This document shows positions 37,531 through 50,253 of a DNA stretch of 64,000 nucleotides, one piece after another (within the stretch, counting starts at the first letter, position 1; each line of letters opens with the position of its first letter). The notes beneath the pieces were generated by a model, which was not told where the DNA came from, ran no database searches, and worked only from the letters and a program-made list of their open reading frames with translations. The translations under genes and the position numbers were made by a program. The stretch lies in the NCBI GenBank assembly GCA_944548615.1, contig OX155976.1:4360452-4424451 (forward strand), read 5' to 3'. Source of the stretch: Micropterix aruncella. Lineage: Eukaryota; Arthropoda; Insecta; Lepidoptera; Micropterigidae.

Positions 37531-40500
37531 CGACCCTTTGCGGAACACTTGTCGTAAAAGCCAAAACGCTACTTTACAGGAGGAGCAAAAAACAAAAAAG
37601 TACACGTGTTTTTTATTGTATTTTTATGGTTTTTATAGTTATATTGATATATCTGTGAAATATTTTCATAAAATTTTGAGTACTTTCATTTGATGTAAAC
37701 CAGAAAAGAGTACGTGTTATAGTTTAGGAGTTAGTGTGGCTTTTACTACATAAAATTTCATGTTAATTGGTTATTACGACAAAAATAGTTTCAAGAAATA
37801 CTGAGACGTTTGTTGTAAAATACATGTATGTAATAAAAATAGCCTGCTATTTGTGTAGTAAAAGACAGGGTTCCATAGAAAAACGAGACTTTATTGTTGT
37901 AAATGAATACAATATAATTAGGTTTCTTCCAGTTAGAACGTATAATCTAGGAGCAAATGATGTAATGCACTATTTATCTCTTAGAAATACTATTATTTTA
38001 GAATAATAAAATACAATTAACAACAAAAATAGTAACCAGTGGTGTTATAATTGAAGTATGTTTAGCAACGTCAACTGGGGCAACTTAAAATCAAGTATGA
38101 CTTTGATTGGAGCTCTGGAGTGACATCGGAGATTGAGGAGGAGATTATAGATATCTATCCACAATCTCTTCCACAACCTCCGATGCAACCTCATCTTCTT
38201 CATCTGTTTTAACTAGTGCATCACTGATTTTGCCATCATAGGGCATTTCCTGAAACTCTCTGTGGAACCATTTAGGAATTGTTCCATCCGAACACAATTT
38301 CTTCAAATCCGAATACTTAGATGCAGATATGGACAGTTTCTTGGAATACTTTGGAGCTAAGTTGAAGCTGTTTAGCACTTTCTGGTACTCTATTTCATGG
38401 CTTTCGTCAATCCCTTCTATCTTTTTTCCTCTCCCTTTGCCTTTACCTTTCCCCTTTACTTTCTTCTGCACGTTTTGGAAAAGCAAAACTTTTTCGCTCA
38501 ATGCTTCTTCCTTCATAGAATATTTAATTTCCATTTGATTCAAATTCTTTTTTTTTTACCGTAGCTACTCGAATATCTTTGAATTTTAAGTTTTTTTCTG
38601 TCTCTTTGGTAAAGGTTTTCGTCGCGAGCTCCTCCCAATCAATGAAGTCTGTGTGCTCCATACAAGTAACTGAATAAGGTCTACGCCTTTTTCTTGCACT
38701 TTCAAAATATGAAGGCCATTGTGACGGACTATAAGTTTTTTTACTTCGGCTTCAATTGTCGCATGTACATAATCGGCAGGCATCTACGTATGTCCAGGTA
38801 GCAAGTAATTGATCCGAAGCACTTGAAGATTGTTCGAGGTACCTATGTAAAAAGTAATTAAGGACGGATAAAACGACTTTATTTTTATGTTGTCCCGTGC
38901 ACGAATCACAGTATAAGATAGCATTTTTACACCCTCTTTTATCAAGTTCTTTCAAATACAAATGCAATCACAACAAGATGCAATCTCAATGCCGCCTCGT
39001 TTGCCATCACACTCACCCCAGGCAAAACAGGAAACATTTGGTGTGATACTCTAATAAACGGCGAAATGATATACTGCGTATTTCCGGGAATAATATAAAA
39101 GCATGCTTTCCCCAAAGGGTGTATTGAGAACCTTCTGTAAGGCAAAACTACAAGTCAGAGTATCAACATCATTCAAAGTTTGATGAGCTTTGAATCGGCT
39201 ATACGTGGCTTCTTTCTCTTCTAGGTGTTTCTTCCATTTTTCTTTATCAGTTTCAGTCATTTCATTTCCAAAAGTCTCTGCTTTAGTACATAATGTACAT
39301 TTATCCTCTCTGAGATGTGGAAGCCAAGGTCATAATCTCCATTAAAAATCTTTCGGAAGATGGTTTCACTCACAGCCTTTTGGTTGTTTAGTTTACAGTC
39401 CTCAGTCCTGAATAATTTGGACAGATTTTTCAATTCATGCTGCAGATACATACGTTTGGATTTCTTTCTGTTGTAATGTGACGTGCATGCAGGAAGTTTC
39501 TCAATAAACGTACGTACATAGATTTTATCTGATTCTAAATATTTGTTAGGAGCACTTCGCGTTCTCTTTTCTTCTTGTGACATACCTTCCTTTTAATTAG
39601 ATAAAGTGTACAGCAAAAATCTCTGCGTTATGTCTAAAGTTTTCAATAAACATTTTTGGCATACCTTCCTATGATCTTCAACATCATTTATAAAATAATC
39701 GTAGGTAAGATTTGATAGAATCTGTTGTTTTACGCCTAATAGGTCCTGCATGTACAGAGCGAATTAACCAATCACGTCGCCGTTGAACATCAAGTTTCCA
39801 GAAAAATGAAAAAATGGAGGTTCGTCTCTCGTCGCTTATTTCGTAACAACCTCGATTACACTTCTCTGGAATACACGGATTAATCTGCGTAGATTTTTCT
39901 TCGACAATTTTCCCCTTTCTTGTTGAATATTGTTTCCCCTCATCTCTCTGTTTCTTGTTCAACTTTTTCAAATTTTGTCGTTTCTTTTTCTTGTTTATCT
40001 CAATGTTTTGCAATGGATATCGATCCCGGCAATTAAACTGCTGCACCTCCAAGCAAGCGGACGATAATATGCCGCGAGCCGCGCTCCAGCGCAGGTGCAA
40101 TATACCATAGGTACCTTCACCATAGCTACTAGTAAAACAATCATAGTTAAGCTACGTTGTAAAACAATCATACGCGTGTTTTGGTTTTTACAACCAATGT
40201 CTGCAGAATAAATGAAAAGAATGTGTCTGATTCTAAGGTTGTAAAAGCCATTTCCAAATTTTGCCATCCTTTACGACAATTGTTATGAAAAAAAAAATAG
40301 AAATATTTTATAGAACATACGTTGTATCGGCCACGCAGTAAATATTCGGTGTTTACAGCAACTACTTTTAATTGGAATGTTTTTACAGCATTATTTTTAA
40401 GAAATACGTGTTTAGGCTACAAAATTTTCTGTGCAGTAAAAGACATTTTTATGGGAATATGACAACTCTAAATATACAGATCGATAGAGCTCGCAAAACT

Positions 40501-40569
40501 GAGTAAGACTGCATCAAAAAGTGATTTTGGCCAAAATGGCTTTTACGACAAGTGTTCCGCAAAGGGTCG
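37531..40569 (-). mobile_element. 3.0-kb DNA transposon with 33-bp perfect TIRs and TTAT target duplication
   Basis: The TIRs start CGACCCTTTGCGGAACACTT at 37531-37563 and end at 40537-40569 as its exact complement, 33 of 33 bases. TTAT flanks both sides (37527-37530 and 40570-40573). The interior carries a minus-strand transposase-like gene. A 4-bp TSD with this protein type suggests the Sola superfamily, but I hold this as a hypothesis. Confidence 0.88.
38145..40267 (-). pseudogene. Transposase-like protein of the 3.0-kb TIR element (several frameshifts)
   Basis: Read from right to left in overlapping frames. A lysine-rich N-terminal part has KKRQNLKKLNKKQ, YSTRKGKIVEEK, a Cys pattern C-x3-C-x3-C and IFSFFWKL (39684-40000). 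Then come RTFIEKLPACTSHYNRKKSKR and YDLGFHI (39257-39583), and FGESMLLYYSRKYAVYHFAVY with CFAWGECDGKRGGIEIASC (38942-39260). Next are NAILYCDSCTGQHKNKVV (38752-38967), MPADYVHATIEAEVKK (38586-38783), and a C-terminal domain with KYSDLKKLC and IPKWFHREF (38145-38543). The order W-GE...KRG.EIASC, then YxDxCxGQxKN, then HxxIExxVKK, is shared by a widespread animal family of TE-derived proteins. At least four frame changes make it inactive as read; introns cannot explain all of them. Confidence 0.72.
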
Positions 40570-40573
40570 TTAT

Positions 40574-40837
40574 AACATATGTACCTAGCAAAGCGAGCTC
40601 GGCTGCACTTTGATTGGCATATTAGAAAACATTTAATTTATGCGCTATTTAACCTGGGCTCAGACAGAAGTATATCTTAATTTAGAAGCACCTAAAGGTA
40701 ATATCTGGGTTGTACATGATTTTTATTTTGTGTTCTAGCATTTGAATATGTATGTAATAAATAAATAAATCGATATTGTCCAAGTTCTCAAAAAACACCT
40801 AGTTCAACAGATCAATTATTCTCGTCATTCTTTCCAG
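40574..40837. other. Shal intron spacer
   Basis: AT-rich; nothing recognised before the acceptor. Confidence 0.4.
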
Positions 40838-41000
40838 ATACGGAGACATGGTCCCAGGTACGATTGCTGGAAAGATCGTCGGTGGCGTTTGTTCGCTCTC
40901 CGGAGTGCTGGTGATAGCTCTTCCAGTGCCTGTCATCGTCAGCAACTTCTCCAGGATTTACCATCAGAACCAGAGGGCTGACAAGAGAAAAGCACAACGG
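40838..41000 (+). CDS. Shal: Shal (Kv4) exon: rest of selectivity filter, S6, start of C-terminus
   Basis: Acceptor CTTTCCAG before 40838, donor GTATGT at 41001. One base completes filter Gly, then [13 protein letters not shown]6 [25 protein letters not shown], and [17 protein letters not shown]. The gating hinge PVPVIV motif is present. The residue after VP is Gly (GGT) where I recall Glu or Lys in other Kv4 proteins (VPETIAGK, VPKTIAGK). It sits in the external pore mouth, so a change could alter toxin or cation block; it may also be a sequence error. Confidence 0.97.
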
Positions 41001-41195
41001 GTATGTACTTAAAAAGAGCCACCCAAACTTTCTCAGCGTCGAGAAACCTTCGGCAGTCGCATGCTCTTTTGATTAATTTGAAACTGGTTTCGTGGTTGTT
41101 CGGTTTGATGTTTTCGCGGGTGTTTCCTTCGCGGTGTCCTTAGTTCTTAGATGTTCATAAAAAAAACCGTGATTCGTGTCGCGTTCGTACTTTGT
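41001..41195. other. Shal intron spacer
   Basis: Nothing recognised. Confidence 0.4.
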
Positions 41196-41465
41196 TCCAG
41201 TCGGGAGTTTATAGCTATCCTGATAGTTAATTGCAGACGGAGATATACTTCCAAAACTGGTAGTCAGGGGGCGAGGCTGCCCCCTGGTTACATTTCCCGG
41301 TGCCTCGCCGTAAGGCCTCTGACGGGCATGTTGGCATAGCTATATGGAAGATCTGTATTGTCTCTAAATCTTCTACGCTCATCCCACGGCTGGAAGAACG
41401 ATCGCATATCGTTTTTCCAGCCTGGGGTGACGGGTTCGCCCATAGTAGTCGAGACCCCTCTACGT
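41196..41465 (+). repeat. rep-B copy 2 (partial)
   Basis: From CAGTCGGGAG to CAGCCTGGGGTGACGGGTTC and GCCCATAGTAGTCGAGACC. Same order as the right half of 31080-31705. Confidence 0.65.
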
Positions 41466-41509
41466 TGAAAGAATGATCCCATATCGTTATAACTTCCTGG
41501 TAAGGCGGA

Positions 41510-42105
41510 TTTGTGAAGGACCACCCCTCACAAGACTCCAAATTGTTCGGTGTGAGGTGGTGGTATCAACTTCCGAGTTATCTCCGTATTGAAAGGCGGT
41601 TTTGAACGAAGTAGAAGGAATTTATTCATCGAAGGTTTGAATATTGCCAGTTATAACGCTTGCCGAATAGTTTACTTTGACGCCAGCGTATAGATGCGCG
41701 ACTGCGGTTACGAGGATGTACGTATGATGATTGTATGTGTGCTCCTAGTATCTTGTACTGGGCACGGCTCGAGTCTGTGGGATTACAGACTGATGCTCCG
41801 AGACTCAGGGAGAATGAGGAAAGGAAACCAAGGAGCCGGATTCGTTGACCAAACTCGTGAGAGAGAGTGCCGAATATGCCGTCGCAACCCTGGGGGAAGG
41901 TCATCACTCGGGGAATGATAATTTAGTTGCTTTTTCGCCGGTTTATATAGGCCGTGAAATGATGCAATCCAAAAATATTCCGAGTAAAAGTAATGTTTCA
42001 TCGTGCTGATTCATAGCTGCACGAGTCAAAATAATAGCTGAATTGTGTCTGTGGCTTTCACTGGAAGTTGATCGCATGTAATGGACTTAAGGTCCGTTAC
42101 AGATT
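41510..42105 (-). mobile_element. rep-C copy 2 (inverted partner of 25793-26405)
   Basis: Near-complete reverse complement of 25793-26405, from GACCACCCCTCACAAGACTC to GGACTTAAGGTCCGTTAC. It has small differences, for example GATGTACGTATGATGATTGT against GATATACGGATAAGGATTGT. Confidence 0.78.
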
Positions 42106-42202
42106 CGCTCGTAGCAGTTGACAACTCGAAAGTGTTGATAGCCGAGGGTGCATTGCTGACTGGTACCATCTGCTGACCTGTCTTCAATTCTTTAAATTTC
42201 AG

Positions 42203-42388
42203 AAAGCTCGCCTGGCCCGCATTCGCATCGCTAAGGCTTCCAGCGGAGCCGCCTTTGTTAACAAGAAGAAGGCTGCTGAGGCCAGGTTAGCAGCACAAGA
42301 ATCTGGCCTTGACCTGGACGACTGCTGCATGGACGACCTCTTCGAACTGCAGCATCATCATCTCCTGAGATGTCTCGAAAGAACGACG
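42203..42388 (+). CDS. Shal: Shal (Kv4) exon: proximal cytoplasmic C-terminus
   Basis: Acceptor AATTTCAG before 42203, donor GTATTG at 42389; 62 codons, phase 0 at both ends. Reads KARLARIRIAKASSGAAFV, NKKKAAEARLAAQESGLDL, DDCCMDDLFELQHHHLLRCL and ERTT. The FELQHHHLLRCLE stretch is the conserved Kv4 dendritic-targeting/dileucine region (LL within HHHLL). Differs from the Drosophila version mainly in the acidic segment (LDLDDCCMDD). Confidence 0.96.
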
Positions 42389-43173
42389 GTATTGCATCTT
42401 CTAAAATATATAAATTCTAAAACTCTCATCATAAGGACAACGAGTATACTGTATATATACCGCGATAGATTGACAGTATTACTATTGAATATATATTAAA
42501 GTATGATTGCTCAACGTCATAGTACGTTTTGGCCACCCTTGGACGCCGGCGAAATGCAGATATTATAGATGGCAAAATTAATACTCATTTATTTGGCCAT
42601 CTATAATAAAATAGTTTTTTTATAAAAGACTAATTGCTTATATAAACGCAACAATTTTACAAAATATAACAACATCAACATTCAATTATTAATGCCATCT
42701 ATCGCATTTTTATATAGCATTATTGCGTATTGAAACCTGTATACCAAATTAAAAATGGACATCTTTATGTAAACAATATATAAAATAGTAAGTCTGTAGA
42801 ATGTGAAATCGAAGACTATAGTGGCTGTTTAACATTATAAATAGAATGACGTTTCCGCGACGTTGCAGCCGCCGGGGTAGACTGAAAGACTTGGCAATCC
42901 GTCGTTCCGCGGGTAGGCCGCATACGGTAGCCGCCACTGAGTAAATTATAGCGGCGGTGGGGGGCGGGCTCGGAGTGCGCGAATTTCGAAAATCCGTCGT
43001 GCATGCAACACTCATTGTATCCTGTCTTGCGTCCTTGAGTTCGGCGTAGAAATTAGAAACTTTCTTTCGGACAGTAGAAACTACCTTTCGGAAAGTAGAA
43101 ACTATCTTTCGGAAAGTAGAAACAAATCCCATAGCGCGTTTGATTATCATCTTACTATTTCTTGCAAACACAG
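42389..43173. other. Shal intron with GC-rich segment
   Basis: AT-rich up to about 42840, then GC-rich. A 21-bp minisatellite lies at its end. A minus-strand open frame across 42749-43171 follows the GC-rich part and has no recognisable domain. Confidence 0.45.
43040..43125 (+). repeat. 21-bp tandem repeat, about 3.5 copies
   Basis: Units of GTAGAAACTACCTTTCGGAA(A) with small changes (TTTCTTTCGGACA, CTACCTTTCGGAAA, CTATCTTTCGGAAA). It lies 50 bases before a Shal acceptor. Confidence 0.85.
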
Positions 43174-43404
43174 GATCGTGAGTTCGTCGAGTGCGAGGTC
43201 GCCTTTAACGGGGGGCCGAAGCGCGGGGGTTCGCCGTCGCCCCCCGGGAGTCCCGGCGCGTGCGGCGGCGGCGGCGGCCCCACCGGGACGCCCTGCGGCG
43301 CGCGCGGGGGGCGGCGCCCCCCCAGGCGGAGGCTCGCGGCCGCGGCCCTCCTATCCTGCTGCGCGCCGTGCGCGGCGTGCTCCTGCTGCCCTTCCAACTA
43401 TCAG
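43174..43404 (+). CDS. Shal: Shal (Kv4) exon: distal C-terminus, GC-rich
   Basis: Acceptor AACACAG before 43174, donor GTAATT at 43405; 77 codons, phase 0. DREFVECEVAFNGGPKR, GGSPSPPGSP match the Kv4 DREFVELEIPFNGQPKRPGSPSP segment. Then comes a long low-complexity Gly/Ala/Arg insert not in Drosophila, and SCCAPCAACSCCPSNYQ, which corresponds to the SCCGRCCSQRYQ end. The frame could read on 22 codons to a TGA near 43471, but YQ is the usual exon end, so splicing is more likely. The exon is strikingly GC-rich (G/C runs throughout) in an AT-rich gene. The remaining C-terminal exons are not seen downstream. Confidence 0.9.
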
Positions 43405-43515
43405 GTAATTCATCGAAAGCCTTTTACGAATCTTATCTACGGGTCCTCCTCTTTCAGACGACCGTTTTGAGAGTTTTCGAAATTGTTGCACTGACTCCGG
43501 AGTTATAGAACTAGA

Positions 43516-43886
43516 GCTGTCGACTACAACGGGCAAACCCGTCACCTCAGGAGGTTTTAGCGAAATTTGATTGTTCTGTCTTCCGTGAGATGAGCGCAGA
43601 AGACTTAGGACAAAACAGTCTTCCGTCAAGCTCTGCTATATGCCCGTAAGAAGCCAACGACTTACCGCGAGATAGCCAGGTATGCTAACCGGCTGGCCGA
43701 CATTCGCGCCCTTACTACCGGTTGCAACCGGATTACTCAGGTCTCCTGACTGGTTACGGGTTCGAGGTCGCTTGCGCGGGCCTCTCCCTTACATAGCTGT
43801 GTAACGGTGTCTACCGAATCTATCGCGGACCACGGTCTCCTTTGCCCGGCATAACACCCGGAATCGGGTAGCCGATGGTCGTTTAA
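43516..43886 (+). repeat. rep-A copy, 5' half (split by a LINE)
   Basis: Starts TGTCGACTACAACGGGCAAA and runs to CGGGTAGCCGATGGTCGTTT. The second half resumes at 44780. Confidence 0.8.
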
Positions 43887-44780
43887 TAAGCCTCAATTAT
43901 TATAATAAATTACCAGAATACATAAAAAATATTCCAAATTATGGCAGATTCAGGAAAGAAACGAAGAAATATTTAATTAAAAAATGCATATGACCCTAAT
44001 GAAGTTTAGCATATTTAATAAATTATATTTTCTCTAAGACTTTCAAAATCTATTGATATTATAATTATTTGCGATTTGTATATTTATTTTTAATTCTTAA
44101 ATAATTTTTTTGACTCTTACTGCTTACTTTTATTTTGGTTACTCATACTTAATTTGATTATTTAAATTTTAATAGTTTTAGATTATCTTTCTTTTTATTA
44201 TTATTTTTTGATTAAGTTTTAATTCTGATTTTTATATTATTATGGTTTCGGATTATCCTTATAAATAGTATGAGAAGGCGCAATTGAGTAACACTACACA
44301 CGAGCGCCGAGCGTGAAGCGAATGACACAAATATCGCTGTTTGCGGGAGCTGATCTTGCGTGTGCGCGCGGTCGCGATCGGAGACACGAGAAGCGCGCGC
44401 TTCGCGCGAGTGATTGCAAACGACTGACTCTGCCACTGCGCGCGCCGTGACGGAGATCAGTGATGGGACACCGTCGACAATCGCGGCGCGAATTCATCGA
44501 TCGAACGGCCGTCGACCAAACCTGTATGGCATCCACATGCGAGTGTTATGTGTTATGATATGTTTCTAGGTTTTTTATATTTTTGTTACTCAATTACTGT
44601 TTTTGTGTTTTTTTACTTATTTCTGTTTTTGTGTATTTCTAGTTTTTTATTTCTTTTCCCGAATTTCTGATTTTTTATCTTATTTTATTATTTAGTTTTT
44701 TTAATAGACTTTTTTGTAATTTTGTGTGTACCCAGATCGGGTGTTTGAAAATAAATACTTATTAATTACTTACTTATTTT
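43887..44780 (+). mobile_element. LINE insertion nested in rep-A
   Basis: Starts within an ORF2 C-terminus (YYNKLPEYIKNIPN, FRKETKKYLIKKC, stop near 43995). A T-rich 3' region follows, with a GC-rich, CpG-rich patch at about 44300-44530, and it ends ATAAATACTTATTAATTACTTACTTATTTT. It separates rep-A bases that are adjacent in other copies (GATGGTCATTTC|AAGAGCAGTCGC). Confidence 0.72.
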
Positions 44781-44950
44781 AAGAGCAGTCGCCGTAAGGT
44801 GAACAACTACCTCCGCTCTATAGGAGACATTACTGTTTCCAAACTCCCCCGACAGCCAGAACGCACATTCGATTGGCTGACGCACCGCAAGTTGCGCAAA
44901 CCGTCCAGGAGCGCCAGAAGATTGGTGTTGACCCGTGAGTGTGACCGACC
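44780..44950 (+). repeat. rep-A copy, 3' half
   Basis: AAGAGCAGTCGCCGTAAGGT, CCCCCGACAGCCAG, GATTGGCTGACGC, ACCGTCCAGGAGCGCCAGAA. Continues 43516-43886. Confidence 0.78.
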
Positions 44951-45018
44951 CTAAACAAATGGCTCTTCGTGGCTCAACGTGGCCAAGTTATACAAAAAAT
45001 AAAATAAATTAATACTAA

Positions 45019-45433
45019 AAACACGCTTTTATAAATGCACGTAAAAACACTGAATCGTGTTCAAAGTACATTTCAAGACCTTCCTAACAAGTCCAGACAC
45101 AGCTATGATACGATATTCCATCATGGAATGCCAGTGCCTATCTTCCGGCTTCATCATCAGACCTTGAAATCTAATCGTGGTCAAAGTTTATTCCAAGACT
45201 GTTCTAACAAGTCCAAACACAGCTATGATACGATGTTCCATCATGAAGTTCCAGTTCATTTCTTCCGACTCCTTCATCAGATCAGTTCGACAGTACCATA
45301 TTATTGAATTGTCATCAGAACTACGCACAGCTGCCAATTTTCATGAGCTACGATCCTTGGAAGATGGTTAAATTAGTTACCTTAGATTCCATTACATAGT
45401 TACATACAGGTCGACCTAATAAAAGCGTGTTAA
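45019..45433 (+). mobile_element. MITE with ACACGCTTTTAT terminal inverted repeats, copy 2
   Basis: TIRs AAACACGCTTTTAT and ATAAAAGCGTGTT. The interior has a tandem duplication of about 130 bases (CCAGACACAGCTATGATACG and CCAAACACAGCTATGATACG versions). The 90-codon open frame arises from the duplication and has no known domain. Confidence 0.75.
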
Positions 45434-45639
45434 AAACGGGGTTTCTAGTACCGCTAGTCTATCTATTTTTTTTTTGCATGAAAACGTCTTAGTGGACCAT
45501 GGCTATAGATGGCTTATACACGATAGTGGCGAAGATGATCGCGATAGTGCCTACAAACGCCGAATAAGCACGCCACCAAAGCGTACGATAGTGATCCGGA
45601 CGCTCGTTAGATATGAGCTCACTTGACTGTAGAATTTTA

Positions 45640-46320
45640 TGGCAGCAAGCGGTTTCGTGCAGCTTGGGCCATAAGATCCACTCTGTTTCCGGGACGGTAG
45701 AACTTACGATTCAGCTCCTCTTCATTAGTCTCCTAGTGTAGGCACAGTATACCAACCAGTAGCTTTACTCTCGAGCTACAAGGCGATGCGGGAAGAGGAT
45801 GCGAAGAATGTGGGCAGAGGGGTATGTCTCGACGAACGCGACTATTTAGCATTACAGCCAGGTAAAGGATGGCGACCATTTCGGGCATTCGAAAAGCTGC
45901 TTAAGTAGAGTAGAGAAACATCGGCGAGCAAATGTGAGCCCTTACGACTCGTGTCGTATTCATTTTGATTTCAAGTTTGTTCTAAGATAAGCTACTGTCT
46001 GGTATACTGTGGTGTGGAGGACTACCCCGGGAATGACTCTCGCAGCTCAGGACTCGCGGCTGGTGGATCGGTTTCCCCTGGAGGAAAGCCTCTCGGCACT
46101 ACTGGACGGTTTGCGCACAGCTCTATTGCCAGATTTGGCAGGATGTATCGGTACTTACATCTGGTTACGGATCTGAAGTCGCTTGCGCGGCTTCTACCTA
46201 ATATTACCGGTAATTTAGTTCGAATTTATCGCTCACAATGTGGCGTCGTTTGCCCGTATTCGCACAAACGATTGGCTGACGCCGCATGACGCGCAAACCG
46301 CAGCGGAATCGGCTCGTTGC
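45640..46320 (+). repeat. rep-B copy 3
   Basis: GGTTTCGTGCAGCTTGGGCC, ACGATTCAGCTCCTCTT, then GGTGGATCGGTTTCCCC, CTGGACGGTTTGCGCAC, CTGAAGTCGCTTGCGCGGC. The middle (about 45730-45990) has no counterpart in the copy at 31080 and may be an insertion. Confidence 0.6.
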
Positions 46321-46537
46321 CGCAACGAGGGTTATAATACAGGGTTACGCAAGGAAACAGGATTTTTTGAACGTTACATTTAGAAACACTATAGTGCCGG
46401 AAGTTGTTAGGGGGGGGGGCGTATATTGCTATAATTTTTTATAGACGCGCCGCTTCTTTTAAATTTAGTCGACATAGAGGATGATGCAATAATCGACTTA
46501 ATGCTCGACCGTTTCAACGATTTTTTTTTGTAGCTTT

Positions 46538-46817
46538 ATGTTTACTGACGAGGCGAATTTCCATCTTAATGGTCAAGTCAACAAACAAAACTAACGATTC
46601 TGGTCAGAAAACAATCCGCAATGTCTACATGAACTTCCACTTTACAGCCCTAAAATTATCGTTTGGGCTGCAATATCGGCAAATGGTGTTATCGGACCAT
46701 ACTTTTTTGAGGACGAAAGCCACGAGCCCACTATTATTGCAACATGTTAAGAGGAGTTCGCGGTCCCGGCTTAGCAAAAATTTCAAGGCTTCCTCGAGGA
46801 TATGGTTCAAACAAGAT
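46538..46817 (+). pseudogene. Mariner-like transposase, first fragment
   Basis: Reads FTDEANFHLNGQVNKQN, a stop, RFWSENNPQ, then KIIVWAAISANGVIGPYFFE: the segment around the first catalytic Asp (FTDE) of Tc1/mariner transposases. After a frameshift it ends with IWFKQD, the second catalytic Asp (QDGA) split by the LINE insertion. The N-terminal DNA-binding part is not found upstream. It continues at 47961. Confidence 0.82.
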
Positions 46818-47960
46818 TTATTTTACTTTATTTTATTTAATTTTCATTTCTTAAGAAAACTTACAGCTAGTTAAACATATATAGGTACACATTGAGAAAT
46901 AAGAGCTGAAGGCCAATTAAAAGTTTTCACATATAATAAAAGATACAAGAAGTGAATAAACAAACAAATATAACTAGATAGATGCTAATATTACTAAGGT
47001 CATTGGTATAAGTTTCAATTTTCGAGAAGAGGTGTTGCATAGGACAACATCAACCTTTTGCGCCAATACATTAAAACATCTACTCGCTCGTGTGACATAA
47101 GAATTATTTTTATAATTCGTTTTTGCAGTGGGCACGTAAATCATCCAAAGCAGGTTGAGATGCCTGAAACGCGGAGCAGGGCTACCTAGCCCAAACGTCC
47201 AAGCAACTCGGGACAGTCAACCTTTCCATTTGCAATGTTTAGAAGATAGGACAGGTTCGCTATGCTCCTTCTTTGGGATAGCGGTAGAATATGGAATTTC
47301 TTACAACACGTTGAATAGCTAGGAATATATGATTTAATTCTGAATTGCAAGTACCCGAGGAAACGTTTTTGAATGCACTCTATGCGAGTTATATAGGTAT
47401 TGTGAGATGGGTTCCAAACCTGAGACGCATATTTGAGATGACTTCGCACAGTTATGTATTTTGAAGGCTTTAACTACATATTTCAAATTCTGCTGACATT
47501 CTAATAACAAAACCTAGTGCCTTGGACTCTCTCTTGACAATTAATATGTTCATTAAAAAGCAGCTTAGAATCAAAAGTCACACCTAAATCTTTAATGGAG
47601 GAAACTCTAGCTATAGTGCTGTGCTGAAGTTTGTAATTATATAGAGACGGGAGAGGCCCACGTGTAAAGAAGCAAATATAACACTTAGATACATTAAAAT
47701 CTAATTTGTTTAAGAGACAATAAGTTTGAAATCTATCCAGATTTCTTGCAGTTTAACAGAATCATCCGGCGTCTTGATAGGGCATATGATCTTTATATCA
47801 TCTGCATAAAGTAAGATTTTGGAGTGGTGAAAACAGGCGGAGATGTCATTAATAAAAATAATATAAAGTAGTGATCCTGGTAAGGACCCTTGAGGGACTC
47901 CTGACGGTAATGAGTACCCATTGAGTACTACCGTTAGTGATCTATTCTGAACGTAGGAGG
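46818..47960 (-). mobile_element. LINE inserted in the mariner transposase (minus strand), 5'-truncated
   Basis: Flanked by AAGAT at 46813-46817 and 47961-47965. On the minus strand, LPSGVPQGSLPGSLLY (RT motif B), LLYADDIKI (motif C), then frameshifts, and MRSHLKYASQVWNPSHNTY and LSQRRSIANLSYLLNIANGK of the C-terminal part, ending at 47186. A 3' UTR and a tail rich in AAATAAAATAAAGTAAAATA follow. It belongs to the same family as 23320-23575. Confidence 0.85.
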
Positions 47961-48142
47961 AAGATGGTGCCATACCGCTAGGGTGTCTATAGACCTGCTA
48001 AAGGAAATGTTCCAGGGAAAACTTGTTTTAAAAAGAAGGGTTATTAAATGGCCTCCACGCAGTCCAGACCTAGCTCCATGTGAATTTTTTTATGGGGAGT
48101 CCTTAAATCGGTGGTCTATGAAAATAATCCGATAAATTTGGA
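47961..48142 (+). pseudogene. Mariner-like transposase, second fragment
   Basis: Reads DGAIP, a frameshift, then ARVSIDLLKEMF, KRRVIKWPPRSPDLAPCEFF, containing the third catalytic residue region (SPDLAPC). It breaks off at YENNPINLE-like sequence where the second LINE is inserted. Confidence 0.85.

Positions 48143-50253
<2,111 letters not shown>

Noticed and set aside
42749..43171. A 140-codon minus-strand frame
   Set aside because: Lies opposite a Shal intron, includes the 21-bp minisatellite in its N-terminal half and shows no known domain.
43405..43471. Shal frame reading through the donor at 43405 to a TGA
   Set aside because: The YQ position is the usual exon boundary in Kv4 genes and a GT donor is present; a retained-intron short isoform is possible but unsupported.
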